DNA of 64,000 bases from Mesorhizobium sp. AR07 (GCF_024746815.1 NZ_CP080525.1:3404501-3468500), one strand, 5' to 3'; positions 34,397-43,560 are shown, counted from the first letter of the stretch. Numbers and translations: made by a program. The notes: generated by a model from the letters alone, not told the origin.

Positions 34397-35365
34397 TCAA
34401 TAGCTGAGATAGACGTCGGCCAGCAGGGCGGAGGGCGACGGATCGGCCGCCGCCCTTGCCCTCACCACTGCTGCCGCGATTTGCTGTTCGACCTCGGCGT
34501 CGATGGTGTCGAGTTCGGCCGCCTCCAGAAGTGCCGACGTGCCGACACGAGCGCGGAAGCGGAGCAGCGGGTCCCCGTCCGCCCGCGCCGTCTGCAGCTC
34601 CTCCTTGGACCGGTAGCTCTGCGGATCGCCGCAATAGTGGCCGTGATGGCGCACGCAGCGCGCCTCGATGAAGCTCGGCCCTAAGCCACCGCGCGCTCGT
34701 GCGAGGGCTTCTGCCATCGCCGCATGGACGGCGAAGAAATCGAGCCCATCGATGCGCTCCGCCGGCATGCCGAAACCGGCGGCACGAGCGGCGATGTCCT
34801 TGCAGCCGACCGCGTAGTCGACGCCGGTTCCCTCTGCATAGCCATTGTTCTCGACAACGAAGACGACCGGCAGCCTGAGGACAACGGCCATGTTCATGGC
34901 CTCGAACATCGTCCCCTGGTTGGACCCGCCATCGCCGCTGAAGGCGACGGCGACACGGTCGGTTCCGAGCGTCTTGGCCGTCAGTGCGGCCCCGACCGCC
35001 AAGGGCGGGCTGCCGCCCACGATGGCATTGGCGCCAAGCATGCCACGCTCGATATCGGCGATGTGCATCGAGCCGCCCTTGCCGCCGCAGAGGCCGCCCG
35101 CCTTGCCGAAGATCTCCATCATCATGCCATCGATATCGCACCCCTTGGCGATGCAATGGCCGTGGCCGCGATGGGTCGAGCCGATGTAGTCGCGGTCATC
35201 GAGATGCATGCAGACACCGACGGCGCAGGCTTCCTGACCGCTATAGAGGTGAACGAAGCCCGGTATCTCGCCATTGGAGAAAGCGCGGTTCACCGCATCC
35301 TCGAAAGCGCGGATCGTCCGCATCTGGCGATAGGCGGCGCGCAATGTCTCCCGGCTCATCTGCAT
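34397..35365 (-). CDS. acoA: Acetoin dehydrogenase-type E1 component, alpha subunit
   Basis: A 322-residue alpha subunit with the thiamine-diphosphate motif VAFSGDGGSNQGTMFEAMN ... VENNGYAEGT (GDG-x26-NN), SGQEACAVGVCMHLDDRDY, HRGHGHCIAKG and KGGSMHIADIERGMLGANA near the N-terminal half. It is the most upstream catalytic gene of cluster 1, and its start overlaps the end of the SDR remnant at 35356-35505. Confidence 0.9.
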   Translation of the reverse strand: MQMSRETLRAAYRQMRTIRAFEDAVNRAFSNGEIPGFVHLYSGQEACAVGVCMHLDDRDYIGSTHRGHGHCIAKGCDIDGMMMEIFGKAGGLCGGKGGSMHIADIERGMLGANAIVGGSPPLAVGAALTAKTLGTDRVAVAFSGDGGSNQGTMFEAMNMAVVLRLPVVFVVENNGYAEGTGVDYAVGCKDIAARAAGFGMPAERIDGLDFFAVHAAMAEALARARGGLGPSFIEARCVRHHGHYCGDPQSYRSKEELQTARADGDPLLRFRARVGTSALLEAAELDTIDAEVEQQIAAAVVRARAAADPSPSALLADVYLSY

Positions 35366-35505
35366 GAGTGGGTCCCCGGCCAGGTGCGCATCGAGCTTGG
35401 AACAGTGGCGGGCGCGACCATATCGGCCAACATTCCGCCGTCGACCGCAACCTCGTCTGCCGCGCCGCCTGAAATCAGCGCAACTCTGTCGTTGAGCCGG
35501 CCCAT
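35356..35505 (-). pseudogene. Internally deleted SDR gene (N- and C-terminal ends only)
   Basis: A 49-codon frame with a good GGGAGAGG ribosome site. It begins MGRLNDRVALISGGA, the start of an SDR Rossmann fold, and jumps directly to EVAVDGGMLADMVAP, the typical SDR C-terminus (compare LPVDGGMLAGIFAP at the end of the SDR at 41925-42734). About 230 central codons are missing in an in-frame deletion. It heads the cluster 1 operon and overlaps acoA, so it may now act only as a translated leader. Confidence 0.75.
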
Positions 35506-35562
35506 TCGCCTCTCCCTAAACCTCAATGCGATCAGAGCAGGTTGGCGTTGGGACAGGCTCTT

Positions 35563-35609
35563 GTCAACAAAAAGTTGACTAACAAGCCAATTTTTTGGCA
35601 GAGTGCCAA
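35563..35609. promoter_or_regulatory. Two palindromes between divergent cluster 1 operon and tetR
   Basis: GTCAAC-AAAAA-GTTGAC (35563-35579) and TTGGCA-GAG-TGCCAA (35595-35609), both perfect, lie upstream of the operon start and near the tetR promoter. The second has the look of a TetR-type operator. These are likely binding sites for the TetR protein at 35804-36424. Confidence 0.5.
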
Positions 35610-35670
35610 TTTATAGGCTCATGGCATAATCTGCCTTGACTGTCGCCCCGGCCGCGTGCTGTCAGTGGCT

Positions 35671-35792
35671 AGAGCCCGTTCCATCCCGATGGAATCGGAA
35701 TGAGGCTCTATCTCTTTGTTTGAGCATGATCTCTGGACAAACGGAGACCGTTTGTCCGAGAAAACCGGACTCCAATTTTCGGAATCATGCTC
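35671..35792. repeat. Rhizobial intergenic mosaic-type repeat (RIME-like), two hairpins
   Basis: The first hairpin lies between AGAGCC (35671) and GGCTCT (35704-35709) with an inner TTCCAT/ATGGAA. The second lies between GAGCATGAT (35722-35730) and ATCATGCTC (35784-35792). This resembles palindromic elements I know from Rhizobiales intergenic regions. It ends 12 bp before tetR and forms part of its leader. Confidence 0.65.
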
Positions 35793-35803
35793 CAGAGGAC
35801 TGG

Positions 35804-36424
35804 ATGAAAACACGAATTCGCGACATACGCCGCAAGGACATGCAGGAGGTGGCGTTCGACATCCTTGCCGAGGAGGGTTTTCATGGCGTGACCCTGGCCA
35901 AGGTAGCCGAGCGCCTCGGCATGTCACGCGGCCTGGTCCACCACTACTTCACCAGCAAGGATGAATTGTTGGAAGCCGCCGTCCGCTTCGGCAATCGGCT
36001 GATCTCGGAACAGATCGCGGCGAGCCTGCGCCGCTGCAAGACGCCGCACGAACGTCTGGCCACGATCTGCAATGGCAATTTCGACGAGCGGATGTACATC
36101 GCCAGCCGGGCCCAATATTGGATTTCCTACTGCGCGCAGGCGACCTTCTCCGCACGCTTTGCAAGATTGCTTAATGTCCAGAACGCGCGCATGCGCAGCA
36201 ACCTGCTGCACGAACTGCGCCAGCTCCTGCCCAAAGTGGCAGCCGAGAGCGCGGCGGAAATGATCGCCATGTTGATGGATGGCATCTGGGTTCGCATGGC
36301 TGTGACCAAAGCCGAACCCTCGCGAGAAGCCGCGCTGTCCATGTTGACCAGTTTGGTCGACAGTCTGTTGGGTTCAAGCAGTCCGCCGACATTCGGTCGT
36401 CTGCCAAGATCCAAACGCCAGTAG
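35804..36424 (+). CDS. TetR-family regulator, BetI-like (cluster 1)
   Basis: A 206-residue regulator: N-terminal HTH VAFDILAEEGFHGVTLAKVAERLGMSRGLVHHYFTSKDELLE, typical of the BetI subgroup, then a ligand-binding domain with a conserved WISYCAQATFSARFARLLNVQ segment. ATG 35804 follows AGAGG. Divergent from the cluster 1 operon, it should control it. BetI senses choline, which agrees with a ProU-type importer for a quaternary ammonium compound. The cluster 2 counterpart is at 42848-43477. Confidence 0.88.
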   Translation: MKTRIRDIRRKDMQEVAFDILAEEGFHGVTLAKVAERLGMSRGLVHHYFTSKDELLEAAVRFGNRLISEQIAASLRRCKTPHERLATICNGNFDERMYIASRAQYWISYCAQATFSARFARLLNVQNARMRSNLLHELRQLLPKVAAESAAEMIAMLMDGIWVRMAVTKAEPSREAALSMLTSLVDSLLGSSSPPTFGRLPRSKRQ

Positions 36425-36487
36425 GGCAGAAGAGATAGTGCGGGGAATTCCTATGTCAGTGCGCTGGCGAGCCACCCAGCTATAGCG

Positions 36488-37614
36488 TCAGAGCGAGTCG
36501 TAGACTACATCGATCAAGGCCTTTCTGCGTGGATCTATGTCGTCGAAGCCGAGCATGTTGTTCGTAACATAGCCGAAGCCGAGAGCAGCGCTCGGATCGG
36601 CAAACCCAACACTGCCGCCCCAGCCGGTGTGCCCGAATGTTTGCGGCGATGCGCGGCCGGCGTACACAGGATCTTCGATCTGATAGCCGGCGGCAAATGC
36701 GGCTGGCATCCCGAAGCTTTCATCCATGCCGCGGAAGCGAGGTCGCGCTGCTTCCTCGATTGCCCTGCGGCTGATCAGCGGCTTGCTCTGCCAGGCGCCA
36801 CCGGCCGCCATCGTGCCGTAGATACGTGCCAGTGCATGTGCCGTCGACTGGCCATGCCGCCCGGCACCTTGGCGGCCCGCCATGCGCGGTCGTTGGGCGC
36901 CAGTGCCCTGGGTACAGGATTGTCGCAGGCGTGGGGAAAGGGAGAGGCGCACACGAAGTCGATCCAGTCCGAAGCCTTCGGTCCGGCGATCATCTCGGCG
37001 ACCCTGTGGTCGTCCTGCTCCGGCAAGCCAATATGAAAGTCGGCCCCGATCGGACGTGCGATCTCATCTGCAATGAAGCGGCCGATGCTGCGCCCGTCGA
37101 CACGACGCAGGACTTCACCAGCAAGGTGGCCGTAGGTCAGTGCGTGATAGATGCAGCGGCTGCCCGGCTCCCACAGCGGCGACATGGCGGCAAGCGCGTC
37201 GACATAAGGCACCCACGCGAGCAGGCCTGCCTCATCCGTGGGCATAGTCAGGCCATTCAACCCAGCCTGGTGCGACATCACCTGCTCTAGAGTGATGCGA
37301 TCTTTGCCTCCGGCGGCAAATTCCGGCCAATAGCGTGAAATGGGCGCCGCATAGTCGAGCATGCCGCGGTCGACCAGCATCGCGACGGCCAGTGCAACTA
37401 TCCCTTTGGTCGAGGACCAGGTATTGATCAGCGTGTCGTGGCGCCAAGGTTGGTTTTGTGCGGCATCCGCATAGCCTCCCCACAGATCGACGACCGTTCT
37501 GCCCTCGATCACAACCGACACGCCCGCGCCGCGATCTAATCCTTGTGCGAAATTTCCGGCAAACGCATCGCGCAATCTGGAAAAACGCGGGTCGCAACTA
37601 CCCTCAATCATCAT
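36488..37614 (-). pseudogene. Serine hydrolase of the beta-lactamase/esterase family, single-base frameshift
   Basis: The first frame (37614 down to about 36855) has the SxxK motif in INTWSSTKGIVALA and a Tyr motif in YHALTYGHLAGEVLRR. The second frame completes it: GQSTAHALARIYGTMAAGG ... TFGHTGWGGSVGFADP (HTG in place of KTG) to the stop at 36488. Adding one A at about 36855 (GGCGGC-AATGGC) rejoins VPGGNGQSTAHALARIYG, the normal family sequence. It may be a class C-like esterase (EstB type). It could be a true pseudogene or a sequencing error. Confidence 0.8.
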
Positions 37615-37666
37615 GACGGGTTCTCACCAAGTGACGTCGTTACAAGCAAGCCTCAACCGAGAGCCG

Positions 37667-39757
37667 TCAGTCGAGCGTGCCACCGGCGTTTGAGACGATT
37701 GCCCGCATGATGCGGTCGGAGATCATGGCGACGAGAGCAATGGACAGGCCAGCCACCAAGCCTTGGCCTGCGTCAGCTTTGCTGAGCGCGATATACACTT
37801 GCTGTCCGAGATCCTTTGTACCGACCAGCGCCGCCACCGGAAGCATGGACAGGGCCGCCATGATTGTCTGGTTTACGCCGAGCACGACAGCTGGCTTGGC
37901 AACCGGCACCTCGACATGAAGCAAGCGCTGCCAAGCGGTGCAGCCGATCTGCCGTGAGGTCTCTATAAGGTCTAGCGGGACGCTTCGAATGCCATACTCA
38001 ACATAGCGAATTGGCGGCACGATTGCATATAACGCGATCGCAATCAGGCCAGTAAGTTCGCCCACTTGGAAGAACATCAAGGCGGGGATCAGGAAGATAA
38101 ACTGTGGCATGGTCTGAAGCGCGTCGCATACTGGCTTCAGAACAGCTGAAAATCGGTCGCTTTTGGCCGCAGCGACCCCCAGCAGTCCGCCGAAACACAT
38201 GCATATCAGCACGGCAAGAAGACAAAGATAGAGCGATTGACCGAGGGGGCCGTAAAGGCCGGTACCGACGATGAAGCACGTTCCGAAAGCGGCCAGGGCC
38301 GCTAGACGCGCGCCGCTGACCGACCAGGCCAGACCTGTGACAATGATGATAAATGCCGGCCACGGAAACCCGTTGAAGCCGACGAGCAGTAGGGTCGAGG
38401 CGATCAGCACGCCAACCCCGAGCTGCCATTTGCCTTTGAACCAGAGCCAGGCGGCCAGCACCAATGCCAGACTGCAATAGATGGCATTCACCTGGGCTGT
38501 CCAGTCGAAGCCCCAGGTGAAGGAAGTGACGGCGCCGACCAAGCCAATGCGGAGCGGCAACATGAAATGATACAGGACAAAAACTTTGAAGGCGTCCAGT
38601 GGCGCGGAAAAGTCATGCACAAGGCCAATGACAAAGCTGTTCAGTCCAGACGGGTCGATGACCCCGCCCACACTGTCGGCCCAAGCCATGCTGGAGGGCG
38701 AGCTGTTGAAAAGGACCGCTATAAGAAGGGGTAGCACCAATAGCACGGCCGTTCGTAACCCTTTGTGCCAGGTCGTCGGCGTCCTGTCGCGCGGCGGCTG
38801 GGCCATGCCGAAGGTGATACGATCAACGACCATCGCCAAGACCGCGATTACGAGGCCAGACAGGAGGCTTTGACCGAATTCCGCCTTCCGCATCGAGCTC
38901 AAAACTGCCCAGCCGACATCGTTTAAGCCGCCGATGATGGCCGCCATGATCACCATGCTGAAGGCCGCCATCGTGGTCTGGTTGATGCCCGTCAGGATCT
39001 CGCGCTTGGCTGTCGGCAAAATGACATTCCAGAACCGTTGCCGGCGCGTACAACCGGCCATGCTCCCAGCTTCCAGAAGGGATGGCGGGACGCGCTCCAG
39101 GCCAAGCATCGTGCAATGGACCATAGGCGCGATCGCGTAGACGAGACAGGCAATTAGCCCGACAATCGGCCCGAAACCGAACAGCAGCAAGAGCGGTATC
39201 AGAAACGCGAAGGCAGGTACCGTTTGCAACAGGTCTAGCAACACCAGGGTGATATTGCGGGCAGAGCGGGAAGAGTGCGCGGCGACGCCCAACAGGAAGC
39301 CGATGCCGACAGATAGCGGCACGGCCAGCACTACCAATGACAGGGTATTCATACCCTGTTCCCAGTACCCAGCCAAGACAACATAGCCCAGCGCGGCCAC
39401 TGTAAACAGCGCGAGCTGCAAACCGCGCGCCAACCAGGCAAGCACTCCGAAAAAGACGATCATCGCGGGCCAGGGCATCCAGCGCAACGTGGCACTGCAG
39501 GCGTCCAAGGTCGCGCCCAGCACCGTAGCGAGGGCCGCGCAAAGTGGCGTCAGCAACGGAATGAGGATGGCGAATAGGCTGGATATCACCGACGCGACCG
39601 GCAGCAGCCAAGACGTAGGGTAAGTCACAAGCCAGGGCAGCGCCGAGCGCATCGCGACGCAAAGCGCGATACAAGCCAGAACGATGATCCAAAGCAACTG
39701 CCTGGATTTTATCGGCAAGCTCTCGTCTTGGACAACAAAAGCCTGTTCGGCGCTCAT
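37667..39757 (-). CDS. proW: ProU-type ABC transporter permease with two fused permease domains (cluster 2)
   Basis: A 696-residue paralogue of the protein at 27156-29264, with the same tandem layout. Domain 1 has LVLLDLLQTVPAFAFLIPLL and GINQTTMAAFSMVIMAAIIGG. Domain 2 has CDALQTMPQFIFLIPALMFF, TSRQIGCTAWQRLLHVEVP and GVNQTIMAALSMLPVAALVG. It overlaps the ATPase gene by four bases. Family substrates are betaines and related solutes. Confidence 0.9.
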   Translation of the reverse strand: MSAEQAFVVQDESLPIKSRQLLWIIVLACIALCVAMRSALPWLVTYPTSWLLPVASVISSLFAILIPLLTPLCAALATVLGATLDACSATLRWMPWPAMIVFFGVLAWLARGLQLALFTVAALGYVVLAGYWEQGMNTLSLVVLAVPLSVGIGFLLGVAAHSSRSARNITLVLLDLLQTVPAFAFLIPLLLLFGFGPIVGLIACLVYAIAPMVHCTMLGLERVPPSLLEAGSMAGCTRRQRFWNVILPTAKREILTGINQTTMAAFSMVIMAAIIGGLNDVGWAVLSSMRKAEFGQSLLSGLVIAVLAMVVDRITFGMAQPPRDRTPTTWHKGLRTAVLLVLPLLIAVLFNSSPSSMAWADSVGGVIDPSGLNSFVIGLVHDFSAPLDAFKVFVLYHFMLPLRIGLVGAVTSFTWGFDWTAQVNAIYCSLALVLAAWLWFKGKWQLGVGVLIASTLLLVGFNGFPWPAFIIIVTGLAWSVSGARLAALAAFGTCFIVGTGLYGPLGQSLYLCLLAVLICMCFGGLLGVAAAKSDRFSAVLKPVCDALQTMPQFIFLIPALMFFQVGELTGLIAIALYAIVPPIRYVEYGIRSVPLDLIETSRQIGCTAWQRLLHVEVPVAKPAVVLGVNQTIMAALSMLPVAALVGTKDLGQQVYIALSKADAGQGLVAGLSIALVAMISDRIMRAIVSNAGGTLD

Positions 39758-40860
39758 GTGGCGCCCCGCTGGATTGTGTCATTGGCGAGCACTTTGGCAA
39801 TGACCTCGGATCGCAAGAGACCGACCCGGCCTTCCCCTTGACGGGTGATCACAAACGATCGCGCGCCGGCGATGCTTTGGGGCAAGAGTGCCTCGATCGG
39901 CACGTTGGCGTCGACTTCGTGGATGCCTTCACCGCCGTTCCAGTCGCTGGGGATCGCTTCCATGACCGAGCCCGCGGTCACCACCTTTGCGAGGGACACT
40001 TCTTCCGTAAAGCTCGCCACATAGGAGTCGATCGGGTGAAGCATGATCTCGGCCGGCGTTCCGATTTGGATGATACGGCCTTCGCGCATGATTGCGATTC
40101 GATCGGCCAGCCGGAAAGCTTCCTGGATATCGTGCGTGATGAACACAATCGTCTTTTGCAACAGGCGCTGCAGTCGCAAAAACTCGTCCTGCATCTGGCG
40201 GCGGATCAATGGATCAAGAGCCGAGAAGGGTTCGTCGAGAAACCATAGCTCCGGATTGACGGCGAGCGAGCGAGCAATGCCCACGCGCTGCTGTTGTCCG
40301 CCCGACAGTTCGTGCGGCATGCTGCGCTCGCGTCCCTGCAGGCCCACCAACGAGATCATTTCGCGGCCCGTCTTCAGGCGTTGCGAAAGGGGCATCCCCT
40401 GCATTCTGAGCGGGAACAACACATTGTCGAGCGCATTGAGATGCGGCAGCAGGCCGAAGCTTTGGAAGACCATGCCCATGACTTTGCGCCGAACCTCAAC
40501 CAGTCGACGTTCGGTGGCCGTCAGCAGATTTTCCTGTCCAAGCCACACTTCGCCATGGGTTGGTTCGACGAGGCGCGATAGACACCTTATCAGGGTCGAT
40601 TTGCCTGAGCCGGACAGACCCATGACAACGAAAATCTCGCCTTGTTGAACGTCAAAGCTGACATCCGCCAAGGCGAGGAAATTCCCGGCCGATTCCAGTC
40701 GCCGCTTGAGCGTTCCAACGGGCTCGGTCGACGAAAGAGCCATTTCCAGCGCTTTCGCAGGCCGAGGCCCGTAGATCTTCCAAAGATTGCGGGACCTGAG
40801 CTTGGCCATCGCCTTGCTCGCGGAGCCTGATTCACCATCGGGATTGGTCATGTCCAACAT
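39754..40860 (-). CDS. proV: ProU-type ABC transporter ATP-binding protein (cluster 2)
   Basis: A 368-residue ProV-type ATPase with RSRNLWKIYGPRPAKALEM, Walker A GLSGSGKSTLIRCLSRLVE, signature [15 protein letters not shown], Walker B LWFLDEPFSALDPLIRRQMQ and a C-terminal CBS-like region. It is very similar to the cluster 1 ATPase throughout and sits in the same order between permease and binding protein. Confidence 0.92.
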   Translation of the reverse strand: MLDMTNPDGESGSASKAMAKLRSRNLWKIYGPRPAKALEMALSSTEPVGTLKRRLESAGNFLALADVSFDVQQGEIFVVMGLSGSGKSTLIRCLSRLVEPTHGEVWLGQENLLTATERRLVEVRRKVMGMVFQSFGLLPHLNALDNVLFPLRMQGMPLSQRLKTGREMISLVGLQGRERSMPHELSGGQQQRVGIARSLAVNPELWFLDEPFSALDPLIRRQMQDEFLRLQRLLQKTIVFITHDIQEAFRLADRIAIMREGRIIQIGTPAEIMLHPIDSYVASFTEEVSLAKVVTAGSVMEAIPSDWNGGEGIHEVDANVPIEALLPQSIAGARSFVITRQGEGRVGLLRSEVIAKVLANDTIQRGAT

Positions 40861-40933
40861 TTTCGTCAGCGTGTTCTAGAGCGGCGGTGAACGGATCCCA
40901 GCGTTCACCGCCGGCGACCGATCCAGGCTTGGA

Positions 40934-41869
40934 TCAGTTCTGAGCTGCCTTGACCCATGCTTGCCAGTCGCTCTGATGCTGCTCCAACCAGCCGTCGACA
41001 GCCTGATCGAGGTTCTTGCCCTGCTTGTCCACGGCGTAGATCATCTTCTGCTGATCGTCGGCGTGGATCTGGAGCGATTTCATCAACTCATAGCCGGCTG
41101 GCCATTTCTCGTGGAAACCCGACCACACCACCTTGATCACAGGCGGGGCGACGATGCATTCGGCCAAGTTCTTTTCGTCACAGGGCGGCATTTTGAGCCA
41201 TTCCACGGGCACCTCGGCCAGCACCCAATGCGGCGCCCAGAAACGCATCAGCAAAGGCTTGTGGGCCGCCACGGCCGCCTGCAACTCGGCGATCAGCGCG
41301 CCTTCGGACCCGGCAGGCACAGGCGTGAATGGGATTTCAGCATTCTTCAGTTCGGGCCCGCTCGCTGATCCCCAATCGGCCGGGTAATCCAGTAGGCGCC
41401 CGTTTGGAAATGTCTCCGGCGTTGCCAGCGCTTGCACACAGGCGGGATCTTTCAGTGCCGTCCAATCGGGCAACGTCGGACAGGCGATCTTGGTATCGGC
41501 GGTGAAAAGCCACCCGTCCTTGGTCTCGAGGCCGAGCTGGCCGATTTCCTCCAGCTTCCCTTCTGCCTTGGCCTTCGGATACACATCGCCAAGGTTGCTC
41601 GGCCAAACTTCAGGCGAGATCGACAGGCTGCCGCTCGCGATGCCGGTGAACTGCGGCAATGTACCAGCCGTTACATATTCGACCTTGTAGCCCAGTTTTT
41701 CGAGCAACTTGCCCGTGATATGCGCGGACAGGTTTTGGCCGGTCCATTCGTTGATGGCGATCTTGATCGAGGTGTTGGTATCCCCAAGCGGTTTCGCCTG
41801 CGCCGCAGGGGCGATGGCCAGACCTATGGCTATTGGCAGTGTCCATAACGCGAGCTTGCAACCAACCAT
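40934..41869 (-). CDS. proX: ProU-type ABC transporter substrate-binding protein (cluster 2)
   Basis: A 311-residue OpuAC-family protein with a signal peptide ending IAPAAQAKP and the landmarks INEWTGQNLSAHITGKLLE, ISPEVWPSNLGDVYPKA, GRLLDYPADWGSASGPE and LMRFWAPHWVLAEVP. The layout is the same as the cluster 1 protein, but the pocket-region residues differ (for example PSNLGD for MNNVGD), so the ligand may differ too. Confidence 0.9.
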   Translation of the reverse strand: MVGCKLALWTLPIAIGLAIAPAAQAKPLGDTNTSIKIAINEWTGQNLSAHITGKLLEKLGYKVEYVTAGTLPQFTGIASGSLSISPEVWPSNLGDVYPKAKAEGKLEEIGQLGLETKDGWLFTADTKIACPTLPDWTALKDPACVQALATPETFPNGRLLDYPADWGSASGPELKNAEIPFTPVPAGSEGALIAELQAAVAAHKPLLMRFWAPHWVLAEVPVEWLKMPPCDEKNLAECIVAPPVIKVVWSGFHEKWPAGYELMKSLQIHADDQQKMIYAVDKQGKNLDQAVDGWLEQHQSDWQAWVKAAQN

Positions 41870-41924
41870 GAACTCTTCCTCCCATTGTCGTCGTTCTTCT
41901 TGTCGAGATCAGGCTTCCAGCGCA

Positions 41925-42734
41925 TCAGTTGGTGGCACGGGGCGCTGGGGCACTGATCGGTGCAAATATCCCTGCAAGCATACCGCCATCGACAGGCAGC
42001 TCAGCCCCGGTCACAAGTCGCGCTGCATCCGATGCCAGGAAGAGAATCGCCTCGGCGATGTCCAAGGGCACCGGAAGCTTGCGCATCGGCACCACGCTGC
42101 TCAAACCAGCCACAGCCGCTTCGCGGCCGCCCACCTCCTGGGCAAAACTGGCAAGCATCTCCGAGTCGACATAGGTTGGATGAACTGAATTGCAGCGCAC
42201 CGGCAGCGAATTGGCCGCGCAATAGATCGCCACACCTTTGGTCAACAGCCGCACAGCTCCCTTACTGGCAGCGTAGGCAACGGCGTCATCGGCGGCGATG
42301 TTGCCGTAAATTGAGGAGATGTTGACGATCGATCCTGAATTGCTCCTTGCCTTCATCGCCGCGACGGCGGTGCGGCAGCCCAGGAAAGTCCCCGTGGCAT
42401 TAATATCCATGGTGCGCTGCCATTCAGCGAGCGAGTAGCTGAGGAAATCGCCATCGCTCCAGATTCCAGCGGAATTGACCAGCACATCGAGCCTGCCGGC
42501 ACGCTCCAGAACTGTGTCGACAGCACTTGACCACGATGCCTCTTTGGTCACGTCGAGCGGAACATAGGAAGCCGACGCGCCGATCTCAGCAGCTGCGGCC
42601 TCGCCGCGCTGGCGATCGATGTCGCCTAGGAAGACGGTGGCCCCTTCGCGCGCAAAAAGCCGAGCGGTCTCCCTGCCGATTCCTGAAGCCGCGCCGGTGA
42701 TGAGGGTTACTTTGTCGCCCAGCCGCGCGGCCAT
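41925..42734 (-). CDS. Short-chain dehydrogenase/reductase (cluster 2, first gene of the ProU operon)
   Basis: A 269-residue SDR with TGAASGIGRETA, DIDR after beta-2 (suggesting NAD preference), NSAG, NISSIYG, the catalytic YAASKGA and LPVDGGMLAGIFAP at the end. It lies 55 bp upstream of proX on the same strand. A 20-bp palindrome shared with the FMO/SDR promoter lies about 60 bp before its start. It should oxidise an alcohol group on the imported compound. Confidence 0.88.
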   Translation of the reverse strand: MAARLGDKVTLITGAASGIGRETARLFAREGATVFLGDIDRQRGEAAAAEIGASASYVPLDVTKEASWSSAVDTVLERAGRLDVLVNSAGIWSDGDFLSYSLAEWQRTMDINATGTFLGCRTAVAAMKARSNSGSIVNISSIYGNIAADDAVAYAASKGAVRLLTKGVAIYCAANSLPVRCNSVHPTYVDSEMLASFAQEVGGREAAVAGLSSVVPMRKLPVPLDIAEAILFLASDAARLVTGAELPVDGGMLAGIFAPISAPAPRATN

Positions 42735-42793
42735 GAGGTTGCTCCTTCCAGTGCAGGTCTCTCAAAGCCTATTCAGCCGTCGCCGGTGCAACA

Positions 42794-42813
42794 ATGGTGC
42801 CAACGGTCACCAT
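42794..42813. promoter_or_regulatory. 20-bp palindromic box 1 (ATGGTG-N8-CACCAT)
   Basis: ATGGTGCCAACGGTCACCAT, 60 bp upstream of the cluster 2 ProU/SDR operon. It differs at one position from the two copies between the FMO and the divergent SDR. The flanks are also shared (AACA before, CCGG after). Probably an operator. Confidence 0.65.
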
Positions 42814-42847
42814 CCGGCGTTGCAAAGATGCGCCATCCAGCGTGACC

Positions 42848-43477
42848 TCAGCCCAGCCGACGGCCGGGGTCGGTTCGCGACAGATGCTCCTCCCAGGCAA
42901 TGTGAGGAATGCGGTGAGCCAGGTAGTCGCTCACTTGCGCCAGCGCCTCGAGGGCTGAAATCTTGGCTGGCCGCAACCCAAGCCTCAACCAGAGGCCATC
43001 GATAATGGTCGTTATGCCAAGCGCGACTGTCCCACATTGCTCCGCTGGAACAAGGCCGGATAAGGCGCTCATCAAGTTCGAATGCATGCGGGCGTGGACG
43101 ACACGCTGAATGCGGGCGAGCTGCGGCTCGCGGGGCACCTCGGCACAAAGCGCCAGCCATGCATGGCAGATTCCTGGCGTGAAGAATGCGGTGCTGAAAT
43201 TGCCTGCAATAATCGCCCATAGGCGCTCGTCGGGACTGCGAGCCAATCGCATCTGCCGGATAACCTCATCGCGCAACAGGGAGTTCGAATGGCGCATCGT
43301 GTGCTCGAACAGCTCCTGCTTGGTTTTGAAGTAGTGGTGGACAATGCCTTTTGAGGCTCCTGCCTTCTGCGCAACCTTCTCAATCGTGGCTCCAGCCATA
43401 CCTTCGCTTTGGAGCACCTCGAAGGCCGCATGGCGCAACTCGCGGCGTCGAATCTCACTGATTTTTGTCAGGCTCAT
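42848..43477 (-). CDS. TetR-family regulator, BetI-like (cluster 2)
   Basis: A 209-residue regulator with HTH FEVLQSEGMAGATIEKVAQKAGASKGIVHHYFKTKQELFE and a C-terminal ligand domain containing FFTPGICHAWLALCAEVPREPQLARIQ. I place the start at ATG 43477 (MSLTKISEIRRREL); an upstream start at 43531 lacks support. Divergent from the luxR gene (83 bp apart). It corresponds to the tetR of cluster 1. Confidence 0.87.
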   Translation of the reverse strand: MSLTKISEIRRRELRHAAFEVLQSEGMAGATIEKVAQKAGASKGIVHHYFKTKQELFEHTMRHSNSLLRDEVIRQMRLARSPDERLWAIIAGNFSTAFFTPGICHAWLALCAEVPREPQLARIQRVVHARMHSNLMSALSGLVPAEQCGTVALGITTIIDGLWLRLGLRPAKISALEALAQVSDYLAHRIPHIAWEEHLSRTDPGRRLG

Positions 43478-43495
43478 GAGTCCATATTGACATGT

Positions 43496-43522
43496 TTGGC
43501 CAAAAGGATCAAGAATTGGCCA
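43496..43522. promoter_or_regulatory. Paired TTGGCCA sites between divergent tetR and luxR
   Basis: TTGGCCA occurs at 43496-43502 and 43516-43522, 20 bp (about two helical turns) apart, with a further GGCC pair at about 43537-43548 (AGGCCGAAAGGCC). The cluster 1 operator candidate TTGGCAGAGTGCCAA has the same TTGGC half. Likely TetR binding. Confidence 0.4.
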
Positions 43523-43560
43523 GTCGACCAACTTTTAGGCCGAAAGGCCAAGGAGCAGAG

